This document shows positions 46,450-56,660 of a stretch of DNA of 64,000 nt, piece after piece. A program made the translations under genes and the position numbers. This DNA is from Phormidium tanganyikae FI6-MK23 (GTDB lineage: Bacteria; Cyanobacteriota; Cyanobacteriia; Leptolyngbyales; Leptolyngbyaceae). Every line of letters starts with the position of its first letter. Positions within the stretch are counted from its first letter, which is position 1. The notes under the pieces were generated by a model that did no database searches, had not been told where the DNA came from, and worked only from the letters and a program-made list of their open reading frames with translations. The stretch lies in the NCBI GenBank assembly GCA_019359175.1, contig JAHHHU010000011.1:62001-126000 (forward strand), in the 5' to 3' direction.

Positions 46450-47427
46450 ATGCTGAAATCTCTCAAACTTGAACTGACTGCTGCGATCGCTCTACTGATT
46501 AGCACTCCTGTGACAGCCGCTCCCCTAGAAAACTGGCGCTTCGACCCGAATACCAATCAGCTAGAAGTCACCGTTCCCGCAGGAATTACGCCGCGCTACT
46601 CTCTCTTAGCCCAACCGGCTCGGATTGTTCTCGATCTGCCGGATACGCAGGTGGGAGGCACTGATCCGAGGGGGACTTATTCGGGAGCAGTCCGAGAAGT
46701 TCGAGTTTCTCAGTTTCAGCCAAATGTTGCCAGAATTGTTCTAGAACTTGCACCGAATGTTGTTTTGGGCAATCAGCAAGCGCAACTCCAGCAAGTCAAA
46801 GACTCTGATCAAATGCACGATCGTTGGACACTCCGCCCCGTTTTTGTCGCCAGCGCACCGTCTCCGAAGACCCAAGCGGTGTTTAATGCACTCCGACCGA
46901 TCCAAACTGCTCCGACTCAAACAAATCCGATCGCGCAATCTTCAAACCCTGCCCAAACGAATTCGATCGCGCAATCTTCAAGTGATTTCGGCTTACCGCC
47001 TGCCCCTCCTACGATCGATGCCGTTCCGTCTGTCACCGCCCCTGATTTACCCGCTGCACAATCTAGCCCGTTGCCGATTGCACCCGCTGTAATGCCGCCC
47101 CTACAGCCGATTGCACCTCTGCCCGCTGCTGGATCGGGCAGTTCTCCCGGCAGTAGCTTATTGTTTCCAGACGCGCCGATACGATCAAACACAACATCGA
47201 ATCCGCTCCAACTCCCCGAAGTTAATCCAAGTCTGGCGATTCCGAATTCTTTCCCGCCGATCAATGCCCCCGCTGCTGCTCAACCGACTGTAACAGTTCC
47301 ACAACTTGATCGACGTTCCGCCTCGCAAGAACCGCGATCGACTACACTCCCAGTCGAAAATACGCCAGTTCCAGCCCGATCGAGAACGATCGAATTTGGT
47401 CAGCCACTTCCGACTTTGAGCAATTAA
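46450..47427 (+). CDS. AMIN-domain periplasmic protein
   Basis: 325 residues. Signal peptide (1-23, ending VTAAP), AMIN domain (about 25-130: 'LENWRFDPNTNQLEVTV', 'RIVLDLPDTQVGG', 'VREVRVSQFQPNVARIVLEL'), then a long low-complexity tail of Pro, Ala, Ser and Asn (140-325) with a repeated NPIAQSSNPAQTNSIAQSS pattern. AMIN domains target proteins to peptidoglycan, as in AmiC and PilQ; there is no catalytic or secretin domain here, so a wall-binding accessory is likely. Confidence 0.85.
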   Translation: MLKSLKLELTAAIALLISTPVTAAPLENWRFDPNTNQLEVTVPAGITPRYSLLAQPARIVLDLPDTQVGGTDPRGTYSGAVREVRVSQFQPNVARIVLELAPNVVLGNQQAQLQQVKDSDQMHDRWTLRPVFVASAPSPKTQAVFNALRPIQTAPTQTNPIAQSSNPAQTNSIAQSSSDFGLPPAPPTIDAVPSVTAPDLPAAQSSPLPIAPAVMPPLQPIAPLPAAGSGSSPGSSLLFPDAPIRSNTTSNPLQLPEVNPSLAIPNSFPPINAPAAAQPTVTVPQLDRRSASQEPRSTTLPVENTPVPARSRTIEFGQPLPTLSN

Positions 47428-47506
47428 GATTCGGAGACTAAACCCGACAACTTGAGCGCCCTCTGCGGCAAGTACGATCGATAACGTAAAGATTTAATCA
47501 TTCTCA

Positions 47507-47557
47507 ATTCGTAATAAATAAACAGAAATTGTGGATTGCGAACTATAAATTACGAAT
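47507..47557. repeat. Inverted repeat ATTCGTAAT / ATTACGAAT
   Basis: A nine-base perfect inverted repeat with a 33-base AT-rich interior between the AMIN and cupin genes. AATTCGTAATT-type repeats recur in cyanobacterial intergenic regions (recalled); a role as an operator for the cupin gene is only a possibility. Confidence 0.5.
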
Positions 47558-47581
47558 GACCTTCACACTGAGGATCGTTCG

Positions 47582-48040
47582 ATGGAAGAGTCTTGTGTCA
47601 TTCCCGTAATCAAATCTCCGACGGAGTATCAGGCGTATCGCATTAGCCCGCACGATACGAACCGACTTGCGATCGTGTTTGACCCCACGATCGCGAATTT
47701 TTCTCTCACGCTCTGCGTTGAAATTTTTGATGTAGGCGGAAAAACGCCACCGAATCGGCATCAATTAGCGATCGAGATGTTCTTTGTGCTCAAAGGCGAA
47801 GGCATTGCGATTTGTGATGGCAAAGAAGTGCCGATTCGATCGGGCGATAGTTTACTTGTGCCGCCAACTGGCATTCACGAGGTTCGTAACATTGGCTCTG
47901 AGCGACTGTACGCCTTGTGCATCATGATTCCAAACGAAGACTTTGCAGAACTGATTCGCAGTGGGACACCCGTGGAACTCGATGACGAAGATTTAGCCGT
48001 ACTGCGGCGTTCTCCAGTTCCGCAATTGTCGTATGGTTGA
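47582..48040 (+). CDS. Cupin-domain protein
   Basis: 152 residues with a conserved-barrel pattern: 'RHQLAIEMFFVLKGEGIAIC' (motif 1, one His and one Glu ligand position) and 'RSGDSLLVPPTGIHEVRNIG' (motif 2 with PxGxxH). Such small cupins bind a metal and act as isomerases, dioxygenases or sugar-binding proteins; the substrate cannot be told. The CocE-type hydrolase starts 24 bases later, so they probably share a transcript. Confidence 0.85.
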   Translation: MEESCVIPVIKSPTEYQAYRISPHDTNRLAIVFDPTIANFSLTLCVEIFDVGGKTPPNRHQLAIEMFFVLKGEGIAICDGKEVPIRSGDSLLVPPTGIHEVRNIGSERLYALCIMIPNEDFAELIRSGTPVELDDEDLAVLRRSPVPQLSYG

Positions 48041-48064
48041 AGCGATTAATTGCAGGTTCAAGTA

Positions 48065-49663
48065 ATGCTCAAGGTTCTGCCGAGACAGACGGTTGCAATG
48101 TACACGCGCGATCGCATTCGCTTAGATGCGGATGTGTACTATCCAGATGGGGATGGAACGTTTCCGGTGTTGTTGATGCGGCAGCCGTATGGACGTGCGA
48201 TCGCGTCTACGGTAGTCTACGCGCATCCGCTCTGGTACGCTGCACAAGGCTATATCGTAGTAATTCAGGATGTGCGGGGGCGTGGCACGTCTAAGGGCGA
48301 GTTTGAGCTATTTGAGAACGAAATTGAGGACGGATTCGAGACGGTAAATTGGGCGGCGAGTTTGCCCCGTAGTAACGGCAAGGTCGGAATGTATGGCTTC
48401 TCGTATCAGGGAATGACTCAGCTTTATGCAGCGGTGAACCGTCCTGAAGCATTGAAAGTAATTTGTCCAGCAATGCTGGCTCCCGATCTCTATCGCGATT
48501 GGGCATATGAAAATGGCGCATTCTGTTTGTTCGCGAATCTTGGATGGGCGATTCAACTAGCAGCAGAAACGGCACGATTAAAAGGGGATGAATCTGCATT
48601 TTTGGAGCTTTCTAGAGCAGCGAAGAATATGCCGTTAAGCGATCGTATTCCCGCTCGTCCAGAGATTATGCAGAAATATGCTCACTACGATGCTTACTAT
48701 CAGGCTTGGCTCGATTGTTCTGATTCTTATTGGCAAAAACTAACAATCGATGTCAGCACGATCGACATTCCGATGCTTTATATCGGTGGCTGGTTTGATA
48801 CCTATATGCGCGGAACATTGCGATCGTATCTCTCTTCAAAGCAAGCTCATTTGATTGTTGGAGTTTGGGCGCATTTACCTTGGGGGCGAAAAGTTGGAGC
48901 CGTGGACTATGGAGTCGATGCGGTGAGTTTTTGCGATTGCGCTCAAGTCCGCTGGTTTGATCATTGGCTCAAAGATCAGGAGCTATCCGATCCGCCTGTG
49001 CAATTGTTTGAAATGGGCAGCAATCAATGGCGATCGTTTCCTGAGTTTCCGAAGCCTGATCAAACTATTTTGCATTTGAATAGTACTGGACTGGCAGGAA
49101 TGGACGATCGAGACGGTCAGTTAAGTTCTCATTCTTCCGAAGCGGCGATCGATGTGATTGTTCACGATCCTTGGCGACCTGTTCCTGCTTCTGGGGGTCA
49201 TGTGTCTTATCCTTGTGGATCATTCGATCGAGCTACTATCGATGCTCGAAGCGATGTTCTCACCTACACGACAGAGCCTTTAGAATCTGATTTGCATCTA
49301 GTTGGTGAAATGATTGCTGAAATCTATGCCAGTTCTGATTCATCGAGCTTTGACTTATGTGCTGTGCTATCAGAAGTCAAACCGAACGGTAGTGTGATGA
49401 ACTTCTCGCAAGGATATTTGAGCAGCGATCGATCTGAACTCTCTAACTATCGAATTCCATTGCAGCCGACTTGTATTTGCATTTCAAAAGGTAGTGCGAT
49501 TCGATTAAGTCTTAGCGGGGCTTGTTTTCCAGCGTATCCGGTGAATGCGGGAACCGGAGCGAAACCGGGAGAAGCAAAAGCGATCGACTTTCAGATTATT
49601 ACGATCGTCGTTCATACCGGAGAGCAGTATCCTTCCAAGCTACATCTGGAACTACATCGTTGA
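48065..49663 (+). CDS. CocE/NonD family alpha/beta hydrolase
   Basis: 532 residues. Peptidase S15/CocE fold: 'RDRIRLDADVYYPDGDGTFP' at the N-terminus, oxyanion 'RQPYGR', 'VIQDVRGRGTSKGEF', and the nucleophile Ser in GFSYQGM; the C-terminal jelly-roll domain (about 340-530) is typical. Members hydrolyse esters or amides such as cocaine, glutaryl-7-ACA or X-Pro peptides; the natural substrate here is unknown. No signal peptide. ATG 48065 is used; TTG 48050 would add five residues. Confidence 0.9.
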   Translation: MLKVLPRQTVAMYTRDRIRLDADVYYPDGDGTFPVLLMRQPYGRAIASTVVYAHPLWYAAQGYIVVIQDVRGRGTSKGEFELFENEIEDGFETVNWAASLPRSNGKVGMYGFSYQGMTQLYAAVNRPEALKVICPAMLAPDLYRDWAYENGAFCLFANLGWAIQLAAETARLKGDESAFLELSRAAKNMPLSDRIPARPEIMQKYAHYDAYYQAWLDCSDSYWQKLTIDVSTIDIPMLYIGGWFDTYMRGTLRSYLSSKQAHLIVGVWAHLPWGRKVGAVDYGVDAVSFCDCAQVRWFDHWLKDQELSDPPVQLFEMGSNQWRSFPEFPKPDQTILHLNSTGLAGMDDRDGQLSSHSSEAAIDVIVHDPWRPVPASGGHVSYPCGSFDRATIDARSDVLTYTTEPLESDLHLVGEMIAEIYASSDSSSFDLCAVLSEVKPNGSVMNFSQGYLSSDRSELSNYRIPLQPTCICISKGSAIRLSLSGACFPAYPVNAGTGAKPGEAKAIDFQIITIVVHTGEQYPSKLHLELHR

Positions 49664-49664
49664 A

Positions 49665-49934
49665 TTAGAGATTTTCATAAACTTCATCATCGTTGCGTTT
49701 ACCGATCCTGAAAATCTCGATCGTATCCTCTGTAATCTCGTAGATAATTCGGTACTCGCCTTGGTCAACGCGATACAAACCGTCTTGTCCTTTCAGTTGC
49801 TTGCAATCCTAGGATCTTGGTTCAACTTGGAGAGAAAACACTTTGGTTACAATCTGCTTAAACTGCTTTGCAAGTAGCTTGTACAGAAACTTTTTAGCAG
49901 ATTTGGACAGTCGGATCGCGAACCGTTCAGCCAT
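49665..49934 (-). pseudogene. RelE/ParE-family toxin gene with an amber stop
   Basis: From ATG 49934 (MAERFAIRLSKSAKKFL) the frame stays open for 41 codons, hits TAG at 49811-49809 after 'VEPRS', and then continues in the same frame with 'DCKQLKGQDGLYRVDQGEYR' and 'IIYEITEDTIEIFRIGKRND' to a TAA, 89 codons in total plus stop. That is a full RelE-like mRNA interferase with its catalytic half after the stop. A single C-to-T change (CAG to TAG) would explain it. Its start overlaps the antitoxin by eight bases, the normal order antitoxin-toxin. Confidence 0.85.
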
Positions 49935-50097
49935 GCTGGAGTTCCTCGATCGTAAAAGCTGTTCCATGCAAAGCATTATAATTCTGCACAACTTTTTCTA
50001 AGCTAGCGAACCCTTCATTTTCTGCTTTGATCCGCTCAACTTCCGCAATCTCTTTCGCATCTTCTAGCGCTTCTATCTGCTCAAGATTCTCATTCAT
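49927..50097 (-). CDS. RelB/Phd-like small antitoxin
   Basis: 56 residues (MNENLEQIEALEDAKEIAE), mostly helical and acidic, followed with an eight-base overlap by the RelE/ParE-type toxin gene. The size, order and overlap identify it as the antitoxin, although it has no clear DNA-binding part and may be a shortened form. With the toxin broken it may be under no selection as an antidote. Confidence 0.75.
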   Translation of the reverse strand: MNENLEQIEALEDAKEIAEVERIKAENEGFASLEKVVQNYNALHGTAFTIEELQHG

Positions 50098-50120
50098 TTG
50101 TCAAATTCCAACAAATTTAA

Positions 50121-51464
50121 TCAGCGGATGCTCTGTTGTAACGTTGCGGTGAAGTCAGGGTAAGAGATTGCTGCCGCCTCAGCGCGATGAATTGTGGTTG
50201 TACCAGACGCATTCAGAGCCGCGATCGCTAAACTCATCGCAATCCGGTGATCAGTATAGCTATCTACTTCGGTTCCTTTCAGCGCAGTTCCTCCAGTGAT
50301 TTCCATCCCGTCTGGAAGCTCTTTGACGGATGCACCCATTTGATTCAGTTGAGTTGCCATTACGGTAATACGATCGCTTTCTTTCACGCGCAATTCTTCC
50401 GCATCTTTTACGATCGTGGTTCCCTCCGCGAACACAGCCGCCACCGCAAGAATCGGGATCTCATCGATCAAACTCGGAATCACATCACCAGAGATTTCAC
50501 ACGCTTTGAGTTGACTGTGACGCACTCGCAAATCTGCAACAGGTTCGCCTGCTACTTCGCGCGAATTCTCGATCGTAATATCGGCTCCCATGCGTTCCAG
50601 GATTTCTAACACACCTGTGCGCGTGGGATTGATACCAACATTCTCAACTGTCAAATCGGAACCGGGTACGATCGCGCCTGCTACTAACCAAAATGCCGCT
50701 GAACTAATGTCACCCGGAACAATCACAGTCTGTCCATTGAGTTGAGCTTGTCCAGTAACGGTCACACTATTTGTCTCAGGATCAACAGTCAAATCGGCTC
50801 CAAACGCGCGTAACATTCGCTCACTATGATCGCGAGACAATGCGGGTTCTGTAACAGTGGTTTGTCCCTCAGTCATCAATCCTGCTAACAGAATGCAAGA
50901 TTTCACTTGAGCAGAAGCGATCGGAGAATGATAGTGAATCGGTTTTAGTGCTTGTCCCTGAATCGCCAACGGTGCGAGCGAATTCTGCTTGCGTCCCCAA
51001 ATCTGTGCGCCCATTTGTTGAAGCGGTTTGACCACGCGAGACATCGGACGCGATCGCAATGATCCATCTCCAGTGACCGTAAAAAAGCGATCGGGATGCG
51101 ATGCCAAAATTCCCAACATCAATCGCAATGTCGTTCCAGAATTGCCTGCATTGAGAACATCGATCGGCTCTGTTAAGTTGCCTAGCCCAATCCCTTTTAC
51201 CCGAACTTCCTCAGTGTTCAATTCTGAGATTTCGGCTCCCATCGATCGAAAACAACTGGCAGTGCTGCGCGGATCTTCCCCCAACAATAAGCCTCGAATG
51301 ATCGTTTCTCCCTGTGCCAATGCTCCCAACATCAAAGCACGATGCGAAATCGATTTGTCTCCCGGTATGCGAATGCGACCTTGTAGCGAAACCCCTCCAG
51401 CCGGACGCTGAATCACTAGATCATGATGGGTATCGGTGACACGAAGCTCGATCGCAGAAGACAT
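50121..51464 (-). CDS. aroA: 3-phosphoshikimate 1-carboxyvinyltransferase (EPSP synthase)
   Basis: 447 residues with all signatures: '[20 protein letters not shown]' near the start (shikimate 3-phosphate and PEP binding), '[15 protein letters not shown]', and '[19 protein letters not shown]' near the end. It joins PEP to shikimate 3-phosphate in the aromatic amino acid pathway. The LNAGNSGT glycine site looks like the glyphosate-sensitive or intermediate class, not a decided matter. No other aro gene adjacent; downstream lies the toxin-antitoxin pair. Confidence 0.96.
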   Translation of the reverse strand: MSSAIELRVTDTHHDLVIQRPAGGVSLQGRIRIPGDKSISHRALMLGALAQGETIIRGLLLGEDPRSTASCFRSMGAEISELNTEEVRVKGIGLGNLTEPIDVLNAGNSGTTLRLMLGILASHPDRFFTVTGDGSLRSRPMSRVVKPLQQMGAQIWGRKQNSLAPLAIQGQALKPIHYHSPIASAQVKSCILLAGLMTEGQTTVTEPALSRDHSERMLRAFGADLTVDPETNSVTVTGQAQLNGQTVIVPGDISSAAFWLVAGAIVPGSDLTVENVGINPTRTGVLEILERMGADITIENSREVAGEPVADLRVRHSQLKACEISGDVIPSLIDEIPILAVAAVFAEGTTIVKDAEELRVKESDRITVMATQLNQMGASVKELPDGMEITGGTALKGTEVDSYTDHRIAMSLAIAALNASGTTTIHRAEAAAISYPDFTATLQQSIR

Positions 51465-51511
51465 AACGGTGGCAGAAAGCTACGTCGTTATCCTACCATT
51501 GGGCGGATGCG

Positions 51512-52642
51512 CTAGAAGAAATCAGGCATCCAAGGTGTGGGACTGGCAAAAATCTGAGTCGCAGTTTGGATCGCTTCGGATGTGCCTGTGAGAAGCGACG
51601 ATCGCACTAACTGTTCTGCGGTGAAAAGTCCCGTATAGAGCGGAGAAAGCGATCGAATCTCAAGCTGTAAATCTCCGCGTCCACCAGAAGTCACAACGCC
51701 ACGACCATTTTCCACTATCAGGACGAACTTTCCTTGATTGTTCGACAGGATTGAGTCTTGAATGTCTAAGTGAAGTTCAGCACTTATGTTCGGATAGTTT
51801 CGCTGTTGTAGTGCATTTTGCAGATGAACAATTCGGAGCAGCCAACATCTCAGCCATTTAATTTTGGCAGTTTGATCGGGTAAACATAGACTCAGAGCAT
51901 CAACGGGTGAGCTTTTCCATTCAATCCGAGCGATTTGAGATCGATGATTTGCCAAGAATGTCCAGAACTGCCGCACAGCCGCCGGAGTCAGTAACACCCA
52001 ATCTCTAATTACTAAACAGTCTTGTTGTTGCTGAAAAATGATGTAGCCTTCATTCTCAAACTGATAAGCATACATTCGAGGCTCAGAATGCTTGATCACG
52101 TCCCAAATCATGGAATTGCGATCAAGAAATCCCTGATTCAAATGAGCTTGCTGATTGTACAACTCGGCAAACAGATCGGAATCTAAGTTCAGCGATCGAA
52201 CTTCCAATGTATGTTTCTGACTTTGAATGCTATCAGTGGAAACTTCCCAATTACACAGCGCTCCCGCTTGTTCATAGCCTGCTTTTCGATATAACGGTTG
52301 AGCCGCTGAAAATAGCACAGAGATGGGAATTTCCTTAGCGTAGAGTTCTTGCAGAACCGATTGCATCAGTGCGATCGCAGTTCCTTTTCCGCGATATTCG
52401 GGTGCAATTCCAACTCCAGCTACACCAACCATTGGAATGTTTGCCCCGTTGTACCATTGTCCCAAAGACAACAATCCAAGACCACCCACAATCCGATCGT
52501 TTACTTTTAAGATTCGAGTGTTATCAATCCCAATTCGATTCAGAAAAACAGGCTCATCCAGAGCATTAAAACACTGAACGAGAATGTCGCCCAATTGTTT
52601 TAGCTCATCTGACTGTTGCGGCGTATGGTAAGTAAACGTCAT
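51512..52642 (-). CDS. Eis-like GNAT acetyltransferase with SCP2-type C-terminus
   Basis: 376 residues. N-terminal GNAT (about 10-140) with the CoA loop 'GIAPEYRGKGTAIALMQSVL', a second degenerate GNAT-like region, and a C-terminal SCP2-like fold ('ADFQIEIR'-type strand reading 'LQLEIRSLSPLYTGLFTAEQ'). Mycobacterial Eis acetylates aminoglycosides and peptides; the cyanobacterial substrate is unknown. It is the last gene of a run with the TPR and transpeptidase-like genes, two bases after the TPR gene. Confidence 0.85.
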   Translation of the reverse strand: MTFTYHTPQQSDELKQLGDILVQCFNALDEPVFLNRIGIDNTRILKVNDRIVGGLGLLSLGQWYNGANIPMVGVAGVGIAPEYRGKGTAIALMQSVLQELYAKEIPISVLFSAAQPLYRKAGYEQAGALCNWEVSTDSIQSQKHTLEVRSLNLDSDLFAELYNQQAHLNQGFLDRNSMIWDVIKHSEPRMYAYQFENEGYIIFQQQQDCLVIRDWVLLTPAAVRQFWTFLANHRSQIARIEWKSSPVDALSLCLPDQTAKIKWLRCWLLRIVHLQNALQQRNYPNISAELHLDIQDSILSNNQGKFVLIVENGRGVVTSGGRGDLQLEIRSLSPLYTGLFTAEQLVRSSLLTGTSEAIQTATQIFASPTPWMPDFF

Positions 52643-52644
52643 AG

Positions 52645-53319
52645 TTACTGAGTTTTTGCGAGGACTTGCTGCGCGGTTTTGATTTGTTCTGGGCTAAATC
52701 CGGCTTCACCGAGATAGTTCAGAAAACTACGATCGCGATATCTCGCATCGACATTGAGGGCTTGCTGATAGATTTGTTGAGCAGACACCCGATCGCCTTG
52801 ACCTTGATAAGCGATCGACAATGCCACCCAAGGATGCGGATTGTTCGGCTCTAGTTCCGCTGCCCGTTTTGCACATTCGATCGACCAATCATACATTCTC
52901 AATCGCTCATACGATAAGCTCAGATTGTAGTAAGGAATTTCATTGTTTGAATTGAGCATCGTCGCCCAAGTGTGCGCTGCAACTGCATTGGTGAGATCAC
53001 CATTCACCATGTAGGCAATTCCCAAAGCGTTGAAAGTTTCAATGTTAAATGGATTGTAGAGAATGGCACTTTGAAGCGTGTCGATCGCTTCTTCTCGACG
53101 ATTGGCTAAGTGCAGTGTCCAACCCAATCCGATGCGACCTGCAAGATTTTTTTGATCAAGTTCAACTGCTTTTTGGAATGCCGCGATCGCTTGGGGAAAT
53201 TGTTCTTGGCTACGATACTGAATTCCCTGTTGGCGATAGTCTGCGGCGGATTGAGCCATGCTCGATCGAGCCGTTCCAGCTATCAATGCAAGCGTGAATA
53301 GAACACTAAAAATACGCAT
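52645..53319 (-). CDS. TPR-repeat periplasmic protein
   Basis: About 224 residues. From ATG 53319 a signal peptide is seen (MRIFSVLFTLALIAGTARSS, cleavage after MAQS), followed by four to five tetratricopeptide repeats ('YRSQEQFPQAIAAFQKAVEL', 'ALGIAYMVNGDLTNAVAAH'). TPRs mediate protein contacts. ATG 53334 would start inside the upstream gene (overlap 11 bases) and add five residues. Between the transpeptidase-like gene and the Eis-like gene, so part of an operon. Confidence 0.85.
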   Translation of the reverse strand: MRIFSVLFTLALIAGTARSSMAQSAADYRQQGIQYRSQEQFPQAIAAFQKAVELDQKNLAGRIGLGWTLHLANRREEAIDTLQSAILYNPFNIETFNALGIAYMVNGDLTNAVAAHTWATMLNSNNEIPYYNLSLSYERLRMYDWSIECAKRAAELEPNNPHPWVALSIAYQGQGDRVSAQQIYQQALNVDARYRDRSFLNYLGEAGFSPEQIKTAQQVLAKTQ

Positions 53320-53323
53320 AGGC

Positions 53324-54619
53324 TTAACGGGCAAGAGCAGCGATTTGAGCGGAAATCGAGGCGGGTGTGTTGGGTGATTCTACAACGATTAGATATCCAG
53401 TTGGCTTTGTTCCAAGCTTACTTAACAAACTGGGCATATGCGCAGTTTGCGTTCTGCCATTGCTGTTATACAGTTCGAGCGCAGAAAGACACCCGATCGC
53501 TGGATTCCAACCTTCACTTTGCGGATAGCGCTGATTGTTCGTAAAGAATGTCGGATCTTCTCCGCTGCCGTGAATTCTAAATAAGCTTCGTCCAACCATT
53601 CCCGCCCAATAGCTCGCCTGAATCGGAAAATAGTTGCGCCAACTTGGAGGAAGCAATACGTTATAGTCATTGAGCTTTCCGGTGAGTGTGCCTTTGCGTC
53701 CGGGAATGAATTCTTTCACACCCGGTTCAAGTGGTGCGAACAGATTCACCAAAGGATAAAACCCGTAGGCACGAAAGTAGTCGGTATCAGGTTGCGGAAT
53801 CGTACCTTCAATTCGATAAATGCCTTGTGGAGTGTAGCCACGCGAGAAATTCCAGGACAGATTATGCAGAGATCGCGTTAACAGTGGCATTGTCCACAGT
53901 CGCGCATTTTCCCGCACAAATCGACCTCTTCGATCTTTGAGAAAAGCCGAACAGAGTTGAGAGCGATCGCGGTTACAAAACACATACAATTGCTGTTGAT
54001 TCGGTGCGATCGTCCAGTTCAGTAAATCTTTAATCGGTGGCGTTTGCGCGGGTGTTGTCAGTTCTTTAATCGTGGTGTAGAGGCTGACATTCTCAGACCA
54101 TCGCGGAAAGCGTTGTGAGATCGAGTTAATCCACTGTTGCTGTTGTTCTGTACTTGCTCCGCCTTTCGTCAGCGCAGACAGCGACATCGCCACCCATTGC
54201 GGATTTGAACTTTGTGCGATCGTTTGAACGAATTGCTGTTCGAGATTCGGAGTTGGATTGCTGAGATAAAGCTGTGTGCTAATCTGTAGCGCCATCTCAA
54301 CGGTACGAGATTGAGCAGGTGACAGTCTTTGTGAAGTGAGCGTGAGAATTTGCGCGATCGTATCTCTCACATAAGCCTCTTGAGGTTCAATCACTGCCGT
54401 TGCCCAGAGCAATTGTCTCCAGTGTTTCTCGTTGGAATCTGCAATCGGGTAGCGAGTCAGATCGTAAGCTGCGGGTGAGATGAGACGCAGTTGGTCTTGT
54501 CGCTGCCGAATTCGGGCTTCTGATGTAGCGAGTGGGACGGTGAGGCTTTGGGCGGGTGCGATCGAACCCGCGAGAAGGAGAAGCAAGCTGGCAAATGGGA
54601 GGAGAGTACGACGAGCCAT
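53324..54619 (-). CDS. Secreted protein with L,D-transpeptidase-like C-terminus
   Basis: 431 residues. Signal peptide (about 1-25, ending PAQSLT), helical region to about 260, then a C-terminal beta region with 'SLFRIHGSGEDP' and 'GWNPAIGCLSALELY', which recalls the His...GC pattern of YkuD L,D-transpeptidases. The Cys is correctly followed by hydrophobic residues, but the spacing from HG is long, so the assignment is tentative. It would act on periplasmic peptidoglycan cross-links. First gene of a three-gene run with the TPR and Eis-like genes. Confidence 0.6.
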   Translation of the reverse strand: MARRTLLPFASLLLLLAGSIAPAQSLTVPLATSEARIRQRQDQLRLISPAAYDLTRYPIADSNEKHWRQLLWATAVIEPQEAYVRDTIAQILTLTSQRLSPAQSRTVEMALQISTQLYLSNPTPNLEQQFVQTIAQSSNPQWVAMSLSALTKGGASTEQQQQWINSISQRFPRWSENVSLYTTIKELTTPAQTPPIKDLLNWTIAPNQQQLYVFCNRDRSQLCSAFLKDRRGRFVRENARLWTMPLLTRSLHNLSWNFSRGYTPQGIYRIEGTIPQPDTDYFRAYGFYPLVNLFAPLEPGVKEFIPGRKGTLTGKLNDYNVLLPPSWRNYFPIQASYWAGMVGRSLFRIHGSGEDPTFFTNNQRYPQSEGWNPAIGCLSALELYNSNGRTQTAHMPSLLSKLGTKPTGYLIVVESPNTPASISAQIAALAR

Positions 54620-54695
54620 ATCGATGTGGAGAAATTGAACAAAGTTTTATTTGAGATGCCTTTCGGTTTCTGTCGCTACGTTTTAGGTTTCAAAT

Positions 54696-54730
54696 CCCCC
54701 TAAATCCCCCATTCTGGGGGATTTAGGGGG
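54696..54730. repeat. Palindromic repeat element (CCCCCTAAATCCCCC type), copy 1
   Basis: A perfect 15-base inverted repeat CCCCCTAAATCCCCC / GGGGGATTTAGGGGG with loop ATTCT, between the pgm 3' end and the transpeptidase-like gene start. Very stable hairpin in RNA; may act as a terminator for pgm. A related copy lies at 59262-59340. Confidence 0.9.
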
Positions 54731-54784
54731 CAAAGATCTCTCACAATGAACGACTAATGTACACGATCGTGATTCACCTCAATC

Positions 54785-56434
<1,650 letters not shown>

Positions 56435-56660
56435 TCAGAGTTTTAGCTGGCAAGTTTAATTGTCCACTACTTTCGCAACGGTACGATAAATCGATTCGCA
56501 AATCCAAATCGTCAAAGGCTAAAACGCCAACGGGCAAGTTTTTAAGAATGATTTATTATTTGAAACTCAGCTTTTTTGTTACCCTATCGGCAGTTTGAAC
56601 TTTTGCAAACTGATTCTGCCTTTTATTTCGATCGCCAAAGTTGTTTACTTATCCAAACCC

